Shown here: piece after piece, positions 1 to 14,933 of the stretch
Layout of the letters: every line of letters begins with the position of its first letter
How positions within the stretch are numbered: the first letter of the stretch is position 1
From: Allacma fusca
Taxonomy: Eukaryota > Arthropoda > Collembola > Symphypleona > Sminthuridae
Length of the DNA: 64,000 nucleotides
Assembly (NCBI GenBank): GCA_947179485.1
Contig: CAMXBY010000004.1
Coordinates: forward strand, 124,001-188,000
Direction: 5' to 3'
Notes under the pieces: model-generated
Told to the model about the DNA's origin: nothing
The model's input: only the letters and a program-made list of their open reading frames with translations
Database searches by the model: none
Translations under genes and position numbers: made by a program

Positions 1-104
1 CAAAATTTTGAATGTTCGGAGATGATAGATTATGGATAAATAATATCTCAAATAAGCAATAAGACTCATGAATGGAAAATTTCTGACGATTCTTTCTTTT
101 TTAG

Positions 105-3100
105 ACTTTGATCAAAGAATCACATAATTCCCTGATAGTCTACTGGGCTGGCAAAGATGTGATAATTTGTCTTGGAAAAGATGTGAATGCAAATTCAGTG
201 TCCACATTCCACATTTCTAGAAATTATGGAGCCACATTTGATAATGCTACACCTCTTTTGAGAAAGGATATGCCTGATGGGGTAAAACCTGTACTCGACA
301 AATTCTTCAACCATCCAACTAATAACGGGAAGGTACAAAAAAGTCTTTCCTTATTCAGAATAGATGTACTGGTTGATGTCTTTTTGAATCAGTTTGGTCT
401 TTGTAATAACTTAATATTCATGACTTTCTTTGACAGTTTATTTTTACTGATGTGACAAATCATCTCATCTTTACAACTGATGATTATGGAACTAAATTCA
501 GAAGAACGAGTGTCTCGTTTGTTCCAGATGAGATTCTATTTGTTCCATATGCGGAGGAAACAATTTTTGCGTATGAAAAAAATACCGCAGAGAAGCGTGT
601 AAGTTTGTATGCGGAAATAATCCACATGATAGATCTCATCTATGAGTTACAGCTGAGAAGGTACAAGTGCATAATTATTACTGTGCCTGTTTTCGGTGTA
701 GATGTGGATCTCGAAGGATTTTGGGGCATCTTGGACGATGGCGCAAGATTTCGTCAAGTCTGTTTCTTGGGATGAATCTTCACATCCCGCAAAACTGTAT
801 ATTCATAGAGAAGAGCCTGGCGAAAAATCAGTTGTGCTAACTTCGGTATCATCATTCGTCGAACACGGAGATGTTGAAGTAAAATTTGCTGAAGTAGAGG
901 AGTTTGAAATTAAAGATGAGTACATGTTTGCTACTAAAAAGGGAATGAATGTAAGTTCAGAGTTATATCTGTTAGGGGTCTGAGTTGAGTGGAAATAACG
1001 TACTATAAATTCCCTCAAGTTTTGATTCTTCAAATGTTGAAGAAATTTTATTTAACTTTTGACAAATACAAAAATGGAACTTAATAATATCTTTGTTTGA
1101 TTTTCTAAAATATAAGTTAACACTAAGATTTAATTCTGATTATAAATATTAATTCAAAGAAGACCTTCTCTAAATCTAAATACAAAGTTAATAAAGTTAT
1201 AAAAGTTCAAGTTTAATTCCTATTACGAGTTATCAAAGCGTTACCCAAAATTCCTATCAAAATTCTAAATGTTTTCTCAAAATTTCTCGAAATACAATCC
1301 ACCAGCCTGAAGAGCTGTGGTAAAATCCTTCCTCTTCTGAGAGTAAAGGCTATCTTTCAGAAAAACTACTCGATTCTGAGAGCAAGAGTATTTTTGATAA
1401 AATGGGAGTAAAAAGGGAGAGAACCGAAACCCGAGTGCTATACGAAGAGAGAGAGAGTCCAAGAGGACAGCGTTTCGGATCGGCGTGTTCAGATCGACTG
1501 TGTATCTGTAAGATTTTCCTGGGGTATTTATACTCGGCCGCAACCGTACTCTCAAAATCCGAAGTCAATTGAATAGATTTTTATGACCTGACCATCCGGC
1601 CGAAACCAAGTTCCAACCCCGCCAGCCTGGCGCCGGTTGCTTTACATTTAAACACATGACAATACATACTTAGGCAATATCAGTTTCAATTACTTTCTTA
1701 ATCTTAGGTCTTATCGTAACTTATTTTTATTACGATCGTAAAGATCGAGACCATTGTCCGAGACAGATCCGGTTACTTAGGAAGGAGTTTTTAGATTCTC
1801 CCGGGGAAAACGTCTTACACTCTAAAATACAATGGATTTAAGCTTATTACGCACTAATAACTTATATATATATACGTCCTACGCATGGAGAGATTTCCCT
1901 CCTCTTCTCATCCGCTCGGACTGAGAGGAGCCAAAGGGTAATTTCTACACACACAGAGGAGGACTTTTCCAACTCTGGAGATTTTTATTAAAACCAACGG
2001 TCAGCAAGTTTATTCGCGTGCTATTCACGGGTACACATTCCTACGTTCATTCTAACATCCTGTTCTCATTACTACCATTACATAAAATCTTACGTTATTA
2101 TGTACGTATCAAATACTTATTTCTACGCTAAAAAGATCGTATCATATCGTTTCAAAATTATGAAAGTCGTATTCGCTGTTTTTTTGATGAATTTGTTATG
2201 GCGGCTATGTTATAGGACACACTTGAGCTTTGGATTTCTTATAAGCGCGGCCCGTTTCTGCAAGCCTTATTCCCCACACATAAACGAATAAAGAATTACC
2301 ATATTGCTGACGTTTTTGATGGCCAAGTAATAATCCCTTAATTATTCACATAAACGACGAAATGAAATAATATCATGGTTATTTGAGTTAAGTACTTATT
2401 TTCCATGTAGATGTTTGTCTGCGTGACTCACGAAAATAGCATTTCCGACTTATATGTCGGAAGTAGAAGCCCGTCACCAATGACCATGGTAAATCTTCGA
2501 TTTTCCTTATCTCTCAGTGGAATTGTTTTCTTCAAACCAAATATGACATGGTCTGATTCATGGATTAAGTACGTCATTCGGTTCATTTATTACTTAATCT
2601 TAAACTATTTTATTGCAGTTAATAATCGTATTAAGCTCTTAAATTTTACACCCATTATGTTGTTGTACATTTCTAGTAATGTCACTGATGATTCCTTTGT
2701 TGAACTGCATCGCGTGGATGGTTTGAGGGGAGTCTACATCGCTAACGTTCTAAAGAACTCTAGTGAAAGTACAAATAACATGATAAAATTGAATGAAATA
2801 ATTTCAAAAGTTACTTTTGATAATGGCGGGGAATGGCAAGTACTGAAACCACCGGAATTTGATGATGATGGGCAACCGTTGTATTGTCACTTGGTTAGAT
2901 GTATCATCATAATGATAGCGTTTATTCAAACTAGCTTTTGCATCCAATAATTCGTCAATTAATCGTAGGTACCGAGAAGCAATAATGGTGATAATTGCTC
3001 ACTTCAAATTAACCAAAGATTGAGTGAAATATTTCCTGTCACTCAAGCGGTTCCCGTACTCTCAAGAAAATCTGCAGTTGGAATCATTATGGCCACAGGA

Positions 3101-6100
3101 ACCGTCAATAATTCTCTTAAGGGTCATCAAGGTGTATTCATGTCAACTGATGGAGCTGTAACATGGAAACATGTACGCAGACTTGCTAATTAATTAAACC
3201 AAATTGTTTTATTCTACTCATGTATTGAGATCCTACCATTTTATGTGATTTTGTTTCCAAAGCTCCTTCAAGGGAACTGCTTGTTCGGATTTGGGGATCA
3301 CGGTGGTGTGATAGTTGCAGTTAAGTTCTATAAGCTTGGAGATGCCACGGACTCACTTTTGTATTCCATAAATGAGGGCGAAACGTGGAATAAATACAAG
3401 TTTTTTTACGAGAAGGTTCGCGTGTTAGGATTGATGACGGAACCAGGGGAAAATACTACTGTATTTTTGGTTTTTGGTTCTATTCCCAAAACCCAATATG
3501 GAAAGACAGGTCATTCTTGGATACTAATTCAAGTGGATCTTTTCAACGCTTTTGGTATGAATACAACCTTAAGTAAATTTTCTGATTGCATGACAGTCTG
3601 TATTGGGAGGTAGAATTTATAAGTAATTCTTCCAATGGGTTTAAAAACTGATTCGGCGTACTTTACAAACTCTTATACTCTTACTCTGTATATGGATGGA
3701 TGTAATCCGTGATACCAAGTGTCATGAATGTACACAGAAAAGCCTAGTTATAGTAAAACCAGCCTTACTGCAGGCAGCTGTTGTAGTATGACAAGATTTT
3801 TTGTTTGATGTCCTTTCGTGGCATTGCTAAAGTCCCAGTAATCGCTTGTAAGTAAAAATGAAGTGATCCTGAAATAATTGTAGGTGGCAGGAAATGCGAT
3901 CAAAATGATTACAAATTGTGGTCACCCTGGGACAGCCAACCTGGTCGTGACTGCTTGCTCGGCAAAAAGGATCACTACGAACGTCGAATTCCTTCTCATG
4001 GTTGTTACAATGGCAGATCCTACGAGCGTTTAGTAAATACTACTAAATGCCTTTGTTACAGAGTTGACTTCGAATGGTATGTCCATGGAGATAACACGCC
4101 ATTTATTTATTTCATCTAACCCTTGAATCGTACTCTCAATTTAATGTTTTTCATTTGTAGCGACTTTGGATATGTGGAAGATGAACTGAACGGTCAGTTG
4201 TGCGAGAAGGATATTTCCGATTTAAGCCCTGGTGTGAAGCCAGAATGGTGCAAGCCCGGTGACCTATATTATAATATAACCAAAGGCTACCGCAAAATAC
4301 CTGGTGATGAGTGTGAAGGTGGGGATGTGTCTAGATTTTTGCCAGAAACTAAATCGTGTGCATTGTCCAATGAAACCGAATTCAAGTTGGTAGCTAAGCG
4401 AGATTCGGTTCTCCGTATCGATTTAAATGATTTTAATAGAACTGAAGTTCTCCCGCTACTTAATGTTCGAGAAGTCACATCTGTGGATTACGATATGAAT
4501 TCTGGGTACATTTATTGGGCGGATGTGAATCGAGATAATGTCATGCGATTGAAACTTGATGGTAACAGCGAGCCAGAAATTTTGGTATCGACTGATTTGA
4601 AATCAGTGGAAGGACTAGCTTTAGACTGGATTGCGAAACATTTGTACTACTGTAATGCACTCAATGGTAGAATTGAAGTAATTAGTACAGATGTGAAAAA
4701 TATTGGAGGAAGGCGGAAGATTGTTTTGTATAAAACTCACCTGGACAACCCTCGAGGAATTGCAGTACATCCAGAAAAGGGATACTTGTTTTGGACGGAC
4801 TGGTCGAGCAATAATCCTTGTATTGGTCGTTCATGGTTGGATGGCTCAAATGTTAAACGTATTGTTGAAAACCCTACAGGAACTGGCCAAGAGATTATAC
4901 TAAAATGGCCCAATGGAATTGCCATCGATTACGAGAAAAACAATCTTTATTGGGTAGATGGATACTTAGATCACTTGGCACTTGTAGACTTTGATGGCAA
5001 AAATCTGAAAATTTTCCTGAAACAAGATTATCGTATACGACATCCATTACGTCATCCTGTGTCGGTATATAAAGATACGATCTACTGGAATGATTGGAAC
5101 ACACGTTCAATATTTGGCACAAGAAAAGATACCGATGACCCAGGGAAGGGAACTTTTTTGGTGATTGCTAATCACCCCCAATTAGTGGATCTAAAGATAT
5201 ATGGTCCTGGGAGACAAGTTGGTACAAACGCTTGTACAAATCATTCTTGCTCGCATTTATGTTTTAGCTTTCCGGGTGGACAAAATTTCACCTGCGAGTG
5301 TCCGGATGGTCTGATAAAATCAGATGGGAATTGCATATGTCCTGATGGAAAACCGACGGGCCAGAATGGTCGATGTAGCAGTAACAATTGTAACGGAAAT
5401 CCAATATTTACCTGCAAGAATTCATTCTGTATTCCAATTCACTGGAAATGTGATGGTAAGTTATTTCGAGATTATTTTTGCAAGCATTGTACTGTTGGAA
5501 CACGAAATTCAACGTTTACTCTGCGGATCAAGGTGACGACGATTGTGGAGACAATTCGGATGAAGACGGAACCACATGTGACCCAGATAACAGATGCAAC
5601 CCAGCGCAGTTTCAGTGTCTTTCTGAATTTCAGACGCCTGGCGGTGCGATTATGACAACGACTGTGCAGATGGTTCAGATGAACACAATTGCACTGATCT
5701 TTATCCTGTTTGTCATAATGCCACACATTTTCATTGTGCAAACAACAGATGTATACCTAGCCGATGGAAATGTGACGGTAAAATTTTATTTTGCATTTTA
5801 TTAACAAATAATGAAAGTCTTCAACTTACTGAATTGCATTTACTATGAACAGGAGACAATGATTGCAGGGATAATTCGGATGAACTCAATTGCACAACTA
5901 CTCCGTCTGGTTCTTGTGCTTTGAATAAATTTAGATGCAGGTCGTCAAAACGCTGTATCTCCGACCAGTGGAGGTAAAACAGTTCTAAATAATATTTTTT
6001 CAATGGTTTCAGTTTTAATTTCGAAATTATTTTTAATTCGAAACACGTTTCAAGGTGTGATGGTGACAATGATTGTGGAGATGGTTCAGATGAGAAGAAT

Positions 6101-6354
6101 TGCTCGGTTTTTACTTGCCCAGATTACAGATTTCATTGCGAGGAGAGTCATCAATGTATACTGGAAAGTTGGCATTGTGATGGTAAGTTAATCACGGAAA
6201 GGTTCAGAAGTTGGAAGACTATGGTTTCAAAAATAATTAAAATGATTTTTAACGACTAGGTGACACTGATTGTATGAAAGGTGAGGATGAACGCAATTGC
6301 TCTGCTCCTGTAACTCTCCCCCCTACTACTGTAATTCCATTTACCGTGGTATAA
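105..6354 (+). CDS. SorLA/SORL1-like sorting receptor, left copy, 5' partial
   Basis: Visible exons are 105-332, 437-598, 702-950, 2216-2326, 2411-2568, 2677-2893, 2969-3172, 3263-3554, 3884-4076, 4161-5455, 5533-5777, 5853-5973, 6055-6182 and 6260-6354, with GT-AG junctions in phase. They encode the VPS10 propeller, the cysteine-rich 10CC part, a YWTD propeller, an EGF-like module and five LDLR class A repeats. SORL1 family members are sorting receptors of the Golgi-endosome route. The signal-peptide exon would lie left of base 1. Compared with the right copy there is a 6-bp gain near 5,040 that turns the conserved HPFAVSVY motif into [10 protein letters not shown], plus missense differences (for example K instead of N in the exon at 2216). 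The frame break in LDLa repeat 2 is shared with the right copy. Confidence 0.85.
1277..1900 (-). other. Promoter-like block inside SORL1 intron, possible solo LTR, left copy
   Basis: Read on the minus strand, a GC-rich stretch (GGCGCCAGGCTGGCGGG at about 1,630) precedes a TATAAATA box at 1,525-1,532. A pyrimidine-rich transcript-leader-like stretch with CTCTCTCTC follows. Such a block in a large intron, antisense to the gene, resembles the U3-R-U5 of an insect gypsy-type LTR. No gag or pol sequence is adjacent and I could not fix ends or a target duplication. It could instead be an intragenic promoter. Confidence 0.35.
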
Positions 6355-7226
6355 GAAGTACGGACTCGCCAAATCTTATTCGGATTCTTTCATGGATCTG
6401 AGGCTAAAGTTTTGGGTTAAAGCCTGTCTAAAAATTCATAAAATATGAAATTCATTATCAGTTCAAGGTAGCCATACATGAGCAAGCTTTCAATGATATT
6501 TCCAGCCATTTATTTGCAAAAAGTTTCCGTTTTCCTTTGTCACATATAAAGTTCTGCAAATTGCGTAGATGTATATAGGCTCTCCAAAGCAAATGGGGAA
6601 TAAATTGAAAAAATTATTAAAATATTTCAAAAACCCATTTTTACGACTTAGCACGTTCCATGCATTGGATTATCTTCCTATAAGATCTCCCGTAGCAATT
6701 ACCTAATTAGTTCCAATATACAAGAGTATACAGTATTCCTGTTACTACTTCGTAGCCTAATCTGCCTATAATCAGTGTAGTAATAATAAAATTATCTCCC
6801 TTGCCACAATACATTTTATCATGTTATTCTAAATTTTTAATACTTTTATCATGACTGACACCAGGGTCAAGAACGAGTATTTAATACCAGCACGAAACTA
6901 TGAATATAAACGTGCTTATTGCTTGTCAACGTGCCCTAGCACACATACTCTTCAAAACAATTTAGTTCAGTACCAGTAGATTTAAATTACAAATCTTCCT
7001 CATTCTTATCCCCCTAATGGAGATAACAAAATTTTCTATGTCAGCGTAATTAATCATGAACTAGAAACATTGTAGTTTCCTCGTAACTGCTCATTACATC
7101 TGGCCTTTATCAAATAAATAGTAGTAAAATGCTATTGAGCACTATAGGATTAACTCTGTGATACTTTTTTAAACCCGAGTTTAGACTATATTCAAGTTTT
7201 TACATAAAAAAATTAAAATCTCCAAA

Positions 7227-9003
7227 ATGAGCTCTTCTCAATACAATCAAACTGAGGTGGATCCTTTTTTGGTAGCAAACTCCAAACTTGATAATACTCA
7301 GATAAATAGGGACGACAGCAATAGTACAGAAATTAACTGGTCATTGACTCATGAGTTACCTAAAATTGTCATTCCGCAGTAAGTAAATACATACAAAAAA
7401 ACTAATAAATCATTAAACAGTGAAAACATTATTATCGAAACGAAGGAAAAATCCAGTTCAAAGCGTCATCGTTTCACTGGGATAGCTTTGGCACTATTGT
7501 CATGTATGGGATTCTCTGCATCATCCCTAATCATAAAATATTTGAAAGAGTATGACCCTTTTACCAAAAGTGTATGGAGATTTCAAGGACTAGTACTTCC
7601 AGCGATCCCGATGATGTTATGTAGTCGCTATTTACACAAGCAACCTGTATTTGATACAATTTATCCGCCTTGTCAAGAGGACAATCGCAAAAATATCTTA
7701 TTTCTATTGGTAATGAATTTTAAATTACACAAACTTTGAACATTATGTCTTCAGATTTAATAATTATATTTTGATTTTCTTTTTCAGTTAAGATCCACTG
7801 CAGCTTTGAGCTCTCTCATTATCCAGTTTTACTCATTGCAGTACATATCTCTGGCGGATCAAATGGCAAGACTTTGTACCCTCCCTCGAAATGATATTTA
7901 TGAAATTTTAGAAGCCCAATAGGCTACGAATTTTACAAGATTCTGTAATTGAATAGGTAATTGGATCCAGTCAACCCGTGTTTGTATCGATAGTAGCTTA
8001 TTTCTTACTCGGAGAAAAATGTGGACTTATACCAGTTGTGAACTGCTTCCTAACTATCATTGGTACCCTAAATTTTTTAAACAACAAAACTAAAAATCAA
8101 TAAAATATTTTCTACATTTTTCATGTGCGCTCCAATTTTTTAAATAGGAATGTGCATTGTCGCCAAGCCTCCCATGTTAACAGGCCAGGAAAGTTTTGAG
8201 ACAGATCTCTTGGTAATCCATATAGAATAATTTTTAATATTAATATAATGTAATCTAAATTTGGCATACAAGTAATTAGATAATTGTACGTTTTTCTAGA
8301 TAGGATGTGCTCTGGCTCTTGCTAGCACAGGAATGTCAGTTATCTCAATTATTTTTACAAGAAAATTGAAACATCTTCACTTCACTATCACTGCTTTTAC
8401 CTTTGGCTTATTTTCGATCGTCGTTAGTTTGTCAGCTTCCCTGGCTTTGAAAACATTTCAGCTGCCTAAAAATGAAGCTCATCTGCTCATTGCTATTTTA
8501 TTAGCCATGTAAGTGATTTTATGAGTACACAATTTATCAAATGAGAAAACCTTAAAACAGTAGCGTTTTACCATTACCATTTAACTGAGTTTCTTTTCAA
8601 TGCTTCCTCAAGTTTCGTTTTCGTAACGCAAACGTCTACAATAGTCGCACTCAAGTATGAACAAGCGGGACCAGTGTCCTTGGTAAAAACTAGTAGCGTT
8701 GTTTTTGCATTCATTTGGCAGTACTTGTTCCTTGAGATTATCCCAGATGTTTACAGGTAAGTTTTCTATTTTTGCTTTCAAATTTAATTCTGACAGTCTA
8801 CTAAATTTTGCTGGCAGACATCGCATAACTTTTTACTTAAAGCATAAAGACAAAGTGTTTGTAAGTGTTTTACCTTATTGTGTAGTATTATTGGAGCCAT
8901 AATCATCATTGTGGCGGTTATTATTACAACCTTGCGAAAATGGGTTTCAACCTTGCCTGAAAATGACAGCAACCGAAAATTCTACAGCTTTCTTTTGAAA
9001 TGA
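7227..9003 (+). pseudogene. SLC35G-like (EamA/DMT family) gene, left copy with in-frame stop
   Basis: Exons are 7227-7709, 7788-7865, 7957-8062, 8148-8212, 8300-8508, 8613-8756 and 8886-9003. The first exon contains an in-frame TAA at 7,380-7,382, where the right copy has GAA; the codon two before it reads CCG instead of CAG. Everything downstream remains open, so loss is recent or a base-call error. The stop comes after about 51 codons, before the first membrane helix, and would abolish the transporter unless translation restarts at an internal Met, the nearest being just before the first helix (ATG at 7,488). AATAAA signals lie at 9,144 and 9,223. Confidence 0.7.
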
Positions 9004-9143
9004 TTAATTACATACCAGAGTGAAAATGAATGATTGTTACGTCCTTTTTAGTACCGTATGAGATACATATGTATCATGTGTAAAAATAAGTAAAAATGTA
9101 TTTAAATGCCCTGTATGTGTTTTTATTGACATTTTCGTTTATT

Positions 9144-9228
9144 AATAAAAATGTTTTGTTTATTGGAACCGAATATAGTATCAAAATTCTTTGCATCAGA
9201 TTATGATTCCGGCGAATCATTCAATAAA
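9144..9228 (+). promoter_or_regulatory. Polyadenylation signals of SLC35G-like gene (left copy)
   Basis: AATAAA occurs at 9,144-9,149 and 9,223-9,228, 140-225 bp after the stop codon. The mirror is at about 51,163-51,247 on the minus strand. The remaining convergent spacer to the lysyl oxidase-like 3' end (to 9,988) shows no further gene. Confidence 0.5.
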
Positions 9229-9988
9229 ATTTCGTAAGCATATCTGTTTTATTTTTTATGAAATAATAGTAAATCCGATATAGGATGTACATACATAATT
9301 CTAGTTTACAATATAGTTACGCTTTGTTTTTATTGTAATTCGTGTGCAAGATAAATTCGGCACCTAGATTGTAAAACTGAAAGAATTTTGCTACAAAAAT
9401 TATTATTTTGGAGCTATGGCTAGGTGAAAGGTCTCTTATGTATTGTAACATCGTATTTCACGGGCACTTGCGTCTTGCATAAAAAAGTACACCATCTATC
9501 TTAATTAGGTTAGGTTAAAATATGGCAAAATGATAATTTTAATATATTTATTGTTACCATGATGTGCACTTCTGACAATGAGCAAGGCAATACTTTACAT
9601 AGGTCACCTTATACTTGGCAAAGCTCCGAAACTACAAGTTTCTGCAAAACAGTTTTTTAATCGAAGCCCAAAATCCTGCTAATGCCAAGTTTTGTAGAAA
9701 ATAAATTATAGCTGTGACATGACTGGACTTGCTTCTATTATAGCAATACTGTTAAATGTTATACAAATGTTAAGCATTATCTATTTGTCAAATATGATTT
9801 TAAAAATACTATACTTTTAAAAAAGCTCTATAAATTGTAATGTTGGATTTTCAAAAATTTGCTAATTTCTTTAACGGAAAATACATATGATTATTTATCT
9901 ATTCAGTATTATAAGCTGATATTGTCCTGTACAAAATAGGTGTAACATCTTTTCTACTTGTAGGATATGCCCGTATAAAATTATTTTC

Positions 9989-12248
<2,260 letters not shown>

Positions 12249-13433
12249 TTTCTCCCTTGATTCTGAAATGCCAATTGAAATAAATGCACTCAAAAAAAAA
12301 TTATCTGCCAAACTTGACACTGTTGACCCACATAGACAGGAAAAATCTTCCCTCCCAAGATCCAACGGACTGTCAACGCTGAGACTGAGATAAGAACTAA
12401 AAGACAGGCCCTATTGCCCCAACTAATCTTTGTGCAGTGCAGGACCTCAGGAAATGAGAATTGCAGTGAACGAAGGATGAAAAAAGGGAAATGTAAGAAA
12501 AAAAAATCATCAGTTTGCATACGGACGAGAGAATTAAAGATGAGTGGGGAGAGAGAAATTTATCTGCGAAATCGTTTTATTTTTATATTTAGCGTTGACA
12601 AGAGCTTGGCCCAATAATTTGAATTGTACTCTTCAATAAAAGTATTTGTATGTAGACTAATATCCAAATGTAATCACTCGTATTTGCCACAAAGTTGTTG
12701 GAAATGCATGACTCAGCTTGGTCGCTTGGTATTTTGGCTCTCGTGTGTAATGTCACACGCATAAATAACCTACGAGGACTTATGCACGTTCACAATTTAA
12801 ATTACTTGTGACGGCTTGGAAACCTGAGAACTCCCGTTTTTTCTTTGCTCCTACCCTCACTACCGAAATTCATCTCTGCCCTCGCTCAAAAGCTTACGCA
12901 GACAAAACATCAGTTAAGGTTTTTTACACTCTCAATTTGTCTAAACATGCTGCTTCCATCCCGATTCTTCTGGCAAGATCTCATTCTTTCCTTTTGAATC
13001 TCTCAAAGGGTAACTTCAGCGTACACTAGACCATATCGCTTGACGTCTTTCCATTGATTTCCATTCTATTAATTTTGTGATATTCCTACCCTAAGTCTCC
13101 GTATTTAATTGCCACTCCCCAGAAACATGATCAAATTGCGTAAGCTCCGTGAATTTTTCTCGTTAAATAAGAACAATAATAATTGGCTTAAGAAGCAAGA
13201 AAGTTAGATTTGACAATCTTGCGTTGTTAATACTGTACTTGATCTGATGTCCAATAAAAATAAGGAATTAGGTCAAAAAAGAAGTGCACGAACTCATAAT
13301 CTATTTCCTAAGATTAGTTGAATCAATCCAAGGTTCCATGCACCCATTTTTGTGGGGATTTTTTATAAATATCTTGTATAAATCTCTGTTTTTCAATACG
13401 CCTTTGCCAAAGATTACAACTACTGCATAAGGA
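12249..13433. other. Upstream region of the lysyl oxidase-like gene, no gene seen (left)
   Basis: The mirror is about 46,958-48,141. It holds the non-coding leader and probable promoter of the lysyl oxidase-like gene, including a splice acceptor (ggcatttcag) just before the start codon. Short open frames here have no recognisable protein features. Confidence 0.4.
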
Positions 13434-13732
13434 CGGTGAAGAGGTAAAAGGATCGATATGCAATCTCACTAAAGGTAAAGTGAGATGCTTGCAAGAATAA
13501 TTAAAAGCAAAACGGTCTACATGCTATTTTCAAATAAAAACAAAACGGTATAAGTCCATTTTACGTTTTACATCTTACGTGGTTAATTTTGCTTTTAGTG
13601 AAAGCTGAATGTAAACCATTTTGCTTTCAGGGTGACTTGCACGAAGTTCATTTTGCTTTTAGGCGAAAATTCTTGTAGACAATTTTGCTTATAATTGAAA
13701 ATGCACCTGGACCATTTTGCCTCTTCACTGAT
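13434..13732. mobile_element. Short inverted-repeat element with internal TTTTGCTTTTAG repeats, left copy
   Basis: The ends are inverted: GGTGAAGAGGTAAAA at about 13,435 and GCCTCTTCACTGATG at about 13,720. Inside, a degenerate motif CATTTTGCTTTTAG recurs roughly every 40-45 bp (13,590-13,715). No coding capacity is seen. The layout fits a small non-autonomous DNA transposon. A diverged relative appears at 28,815-28,990. Confidence 0.5.
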
Positions 13733-14076
13733 GATATGAAGAGCCAAACAAGTGCATACACTCTGCTCCATATTCTCCATAAGGTAGTCTACAAATCTAG
13801 AACTTTTAACGTTTTGCTTACTATGTCATTTGGCTTGATGTTGTCAGCGGTTTGACTGGGGCACTGTGAGAATATAATTTACCAGCTTATTATTAGTGTG
13901 GAATTAACATTGATTGCAGCATTAATGACACTAACTAACAGACTAAGGGACTGGCTACTAACATGCATTATCGTTGATAGCATCAGTATACGGTAAAATA
14001 GTATGATCTACTTTCCCGACGGTCGTGAAACTTCGTATTTTATGAAATCCATTGCAGTTCTTAAATATACTTTATT

Positions 14077-14406
14077 TTATTGTTGAACATATTTGAGATT
14101 CTTGTCAATGATATTAAGTACATGTATGGAAATACTGTTGTTGTTCACTTGAAATAAATCAATACATATTTTCCCATTCTTACTAATACTTGAAATAGAA
14201 TCAAATGAGACAATGAAGTTCATATTTTCAAGAATAGAGATATAGTTAATCTGCACCCTTGTTTGAAGTAATCCATTGATTGAAACGAAAGCGAAAACAA
14301 CCACTCCGTTTTTCTTGATTGTGGTCTCCTTTGTCTGATTTGCTAGTATGGTAATAATTAGTTTGTAACCTATGAACACGAAAGCCAAAACAATCGTATT
14401 ATACAA
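14077..14406 (-). CDS. Hypothetical 109-residue open frame, left copy (doubtful)
   Basis: Open frame mirrored at 45,985-46,314 and unchanged in both arms. It starts with a hydrophobic segment (TIVLAFVFIGYKLIITILA), which could be a signal anchor, and an AATAAA overlaps its stop. It lies about 530 bp downstream of the unknown gene and may simply be that gene's 3' untranslated region. No family is recognised. Confidence 0.2.
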   Translation of the reverse strand: MYNTIVLAFVFIGYKLIITILANQTKETTIKKNGVVVFAFVSINGLLQTRVQINYISILENMNFIVSFDSISSISKNGKICIDLFQVNNNSISIHVLNIIDKNLKYVQQ

Positions 14407-14712
14407 AATCTAAGCAAATCTGTTCTTGTAATTATGAGAACATTCGGTATTTTGTACATTGTGTAATTTATCATTTATAACATGAACTTGGAAATAATGT
14501 AAGTTAACTGTATAAATTCGAGTAAAAAAGTTTGTTTCAGTTGCAAAAAATGATTATGATGGATCGTGTTTAAGATTCTAATAGCTGTGGAATATGATTT
14601 CATTTTCAGTATTAAAAAGAATGTCTTAAAAAAGACAAATATAAGCTAAAACATTTGTCCTTCTTTTTCTTACTTGATATCTGTTTTTAAAAAACATGTT
14701 AATCACACCAAC

Positions 14713-14858
14713 TACTGTAAAGTGAAATGAGAAAAAGAAGTCGTCAATCAAGAATAGAGGTAGGTAATCAACATTCTGGTTTATGGCAGTTCAGTAATGA
14801 AATCCAAAGCATACGGACATTTTTGAATGATTTTCTTTGTCTCCTTTCACTTTACAGA
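14713..14858. mobile_element. Small hairpin element (MITE-like), left copy
   Basis: Imperfect terminal inverted repeats of about 27 bp: ACTGTAAAGTGAAATGAGAA at the left end and TCTCCTTTCACTTTACAG at the right end. The total length is about 146 bp and there is no coding content. It lies just downstream of the unknown gene's stop codon. Confidence 0.55.
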
Positions 14859-14933
14859 AATTACTCTAGTTTGTAAACTTTAATTTTACAAAAGCATAAC
14901 AAATATTCATTAAAAATAACTGAAAGATGAACA

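Noticed and set aside
9505-9520. TTAGGTTAGGTT as insect telomeric repeat
   Set aside because: Only two units occur within ordinary 3' flanking sequence, which is expected by chance.
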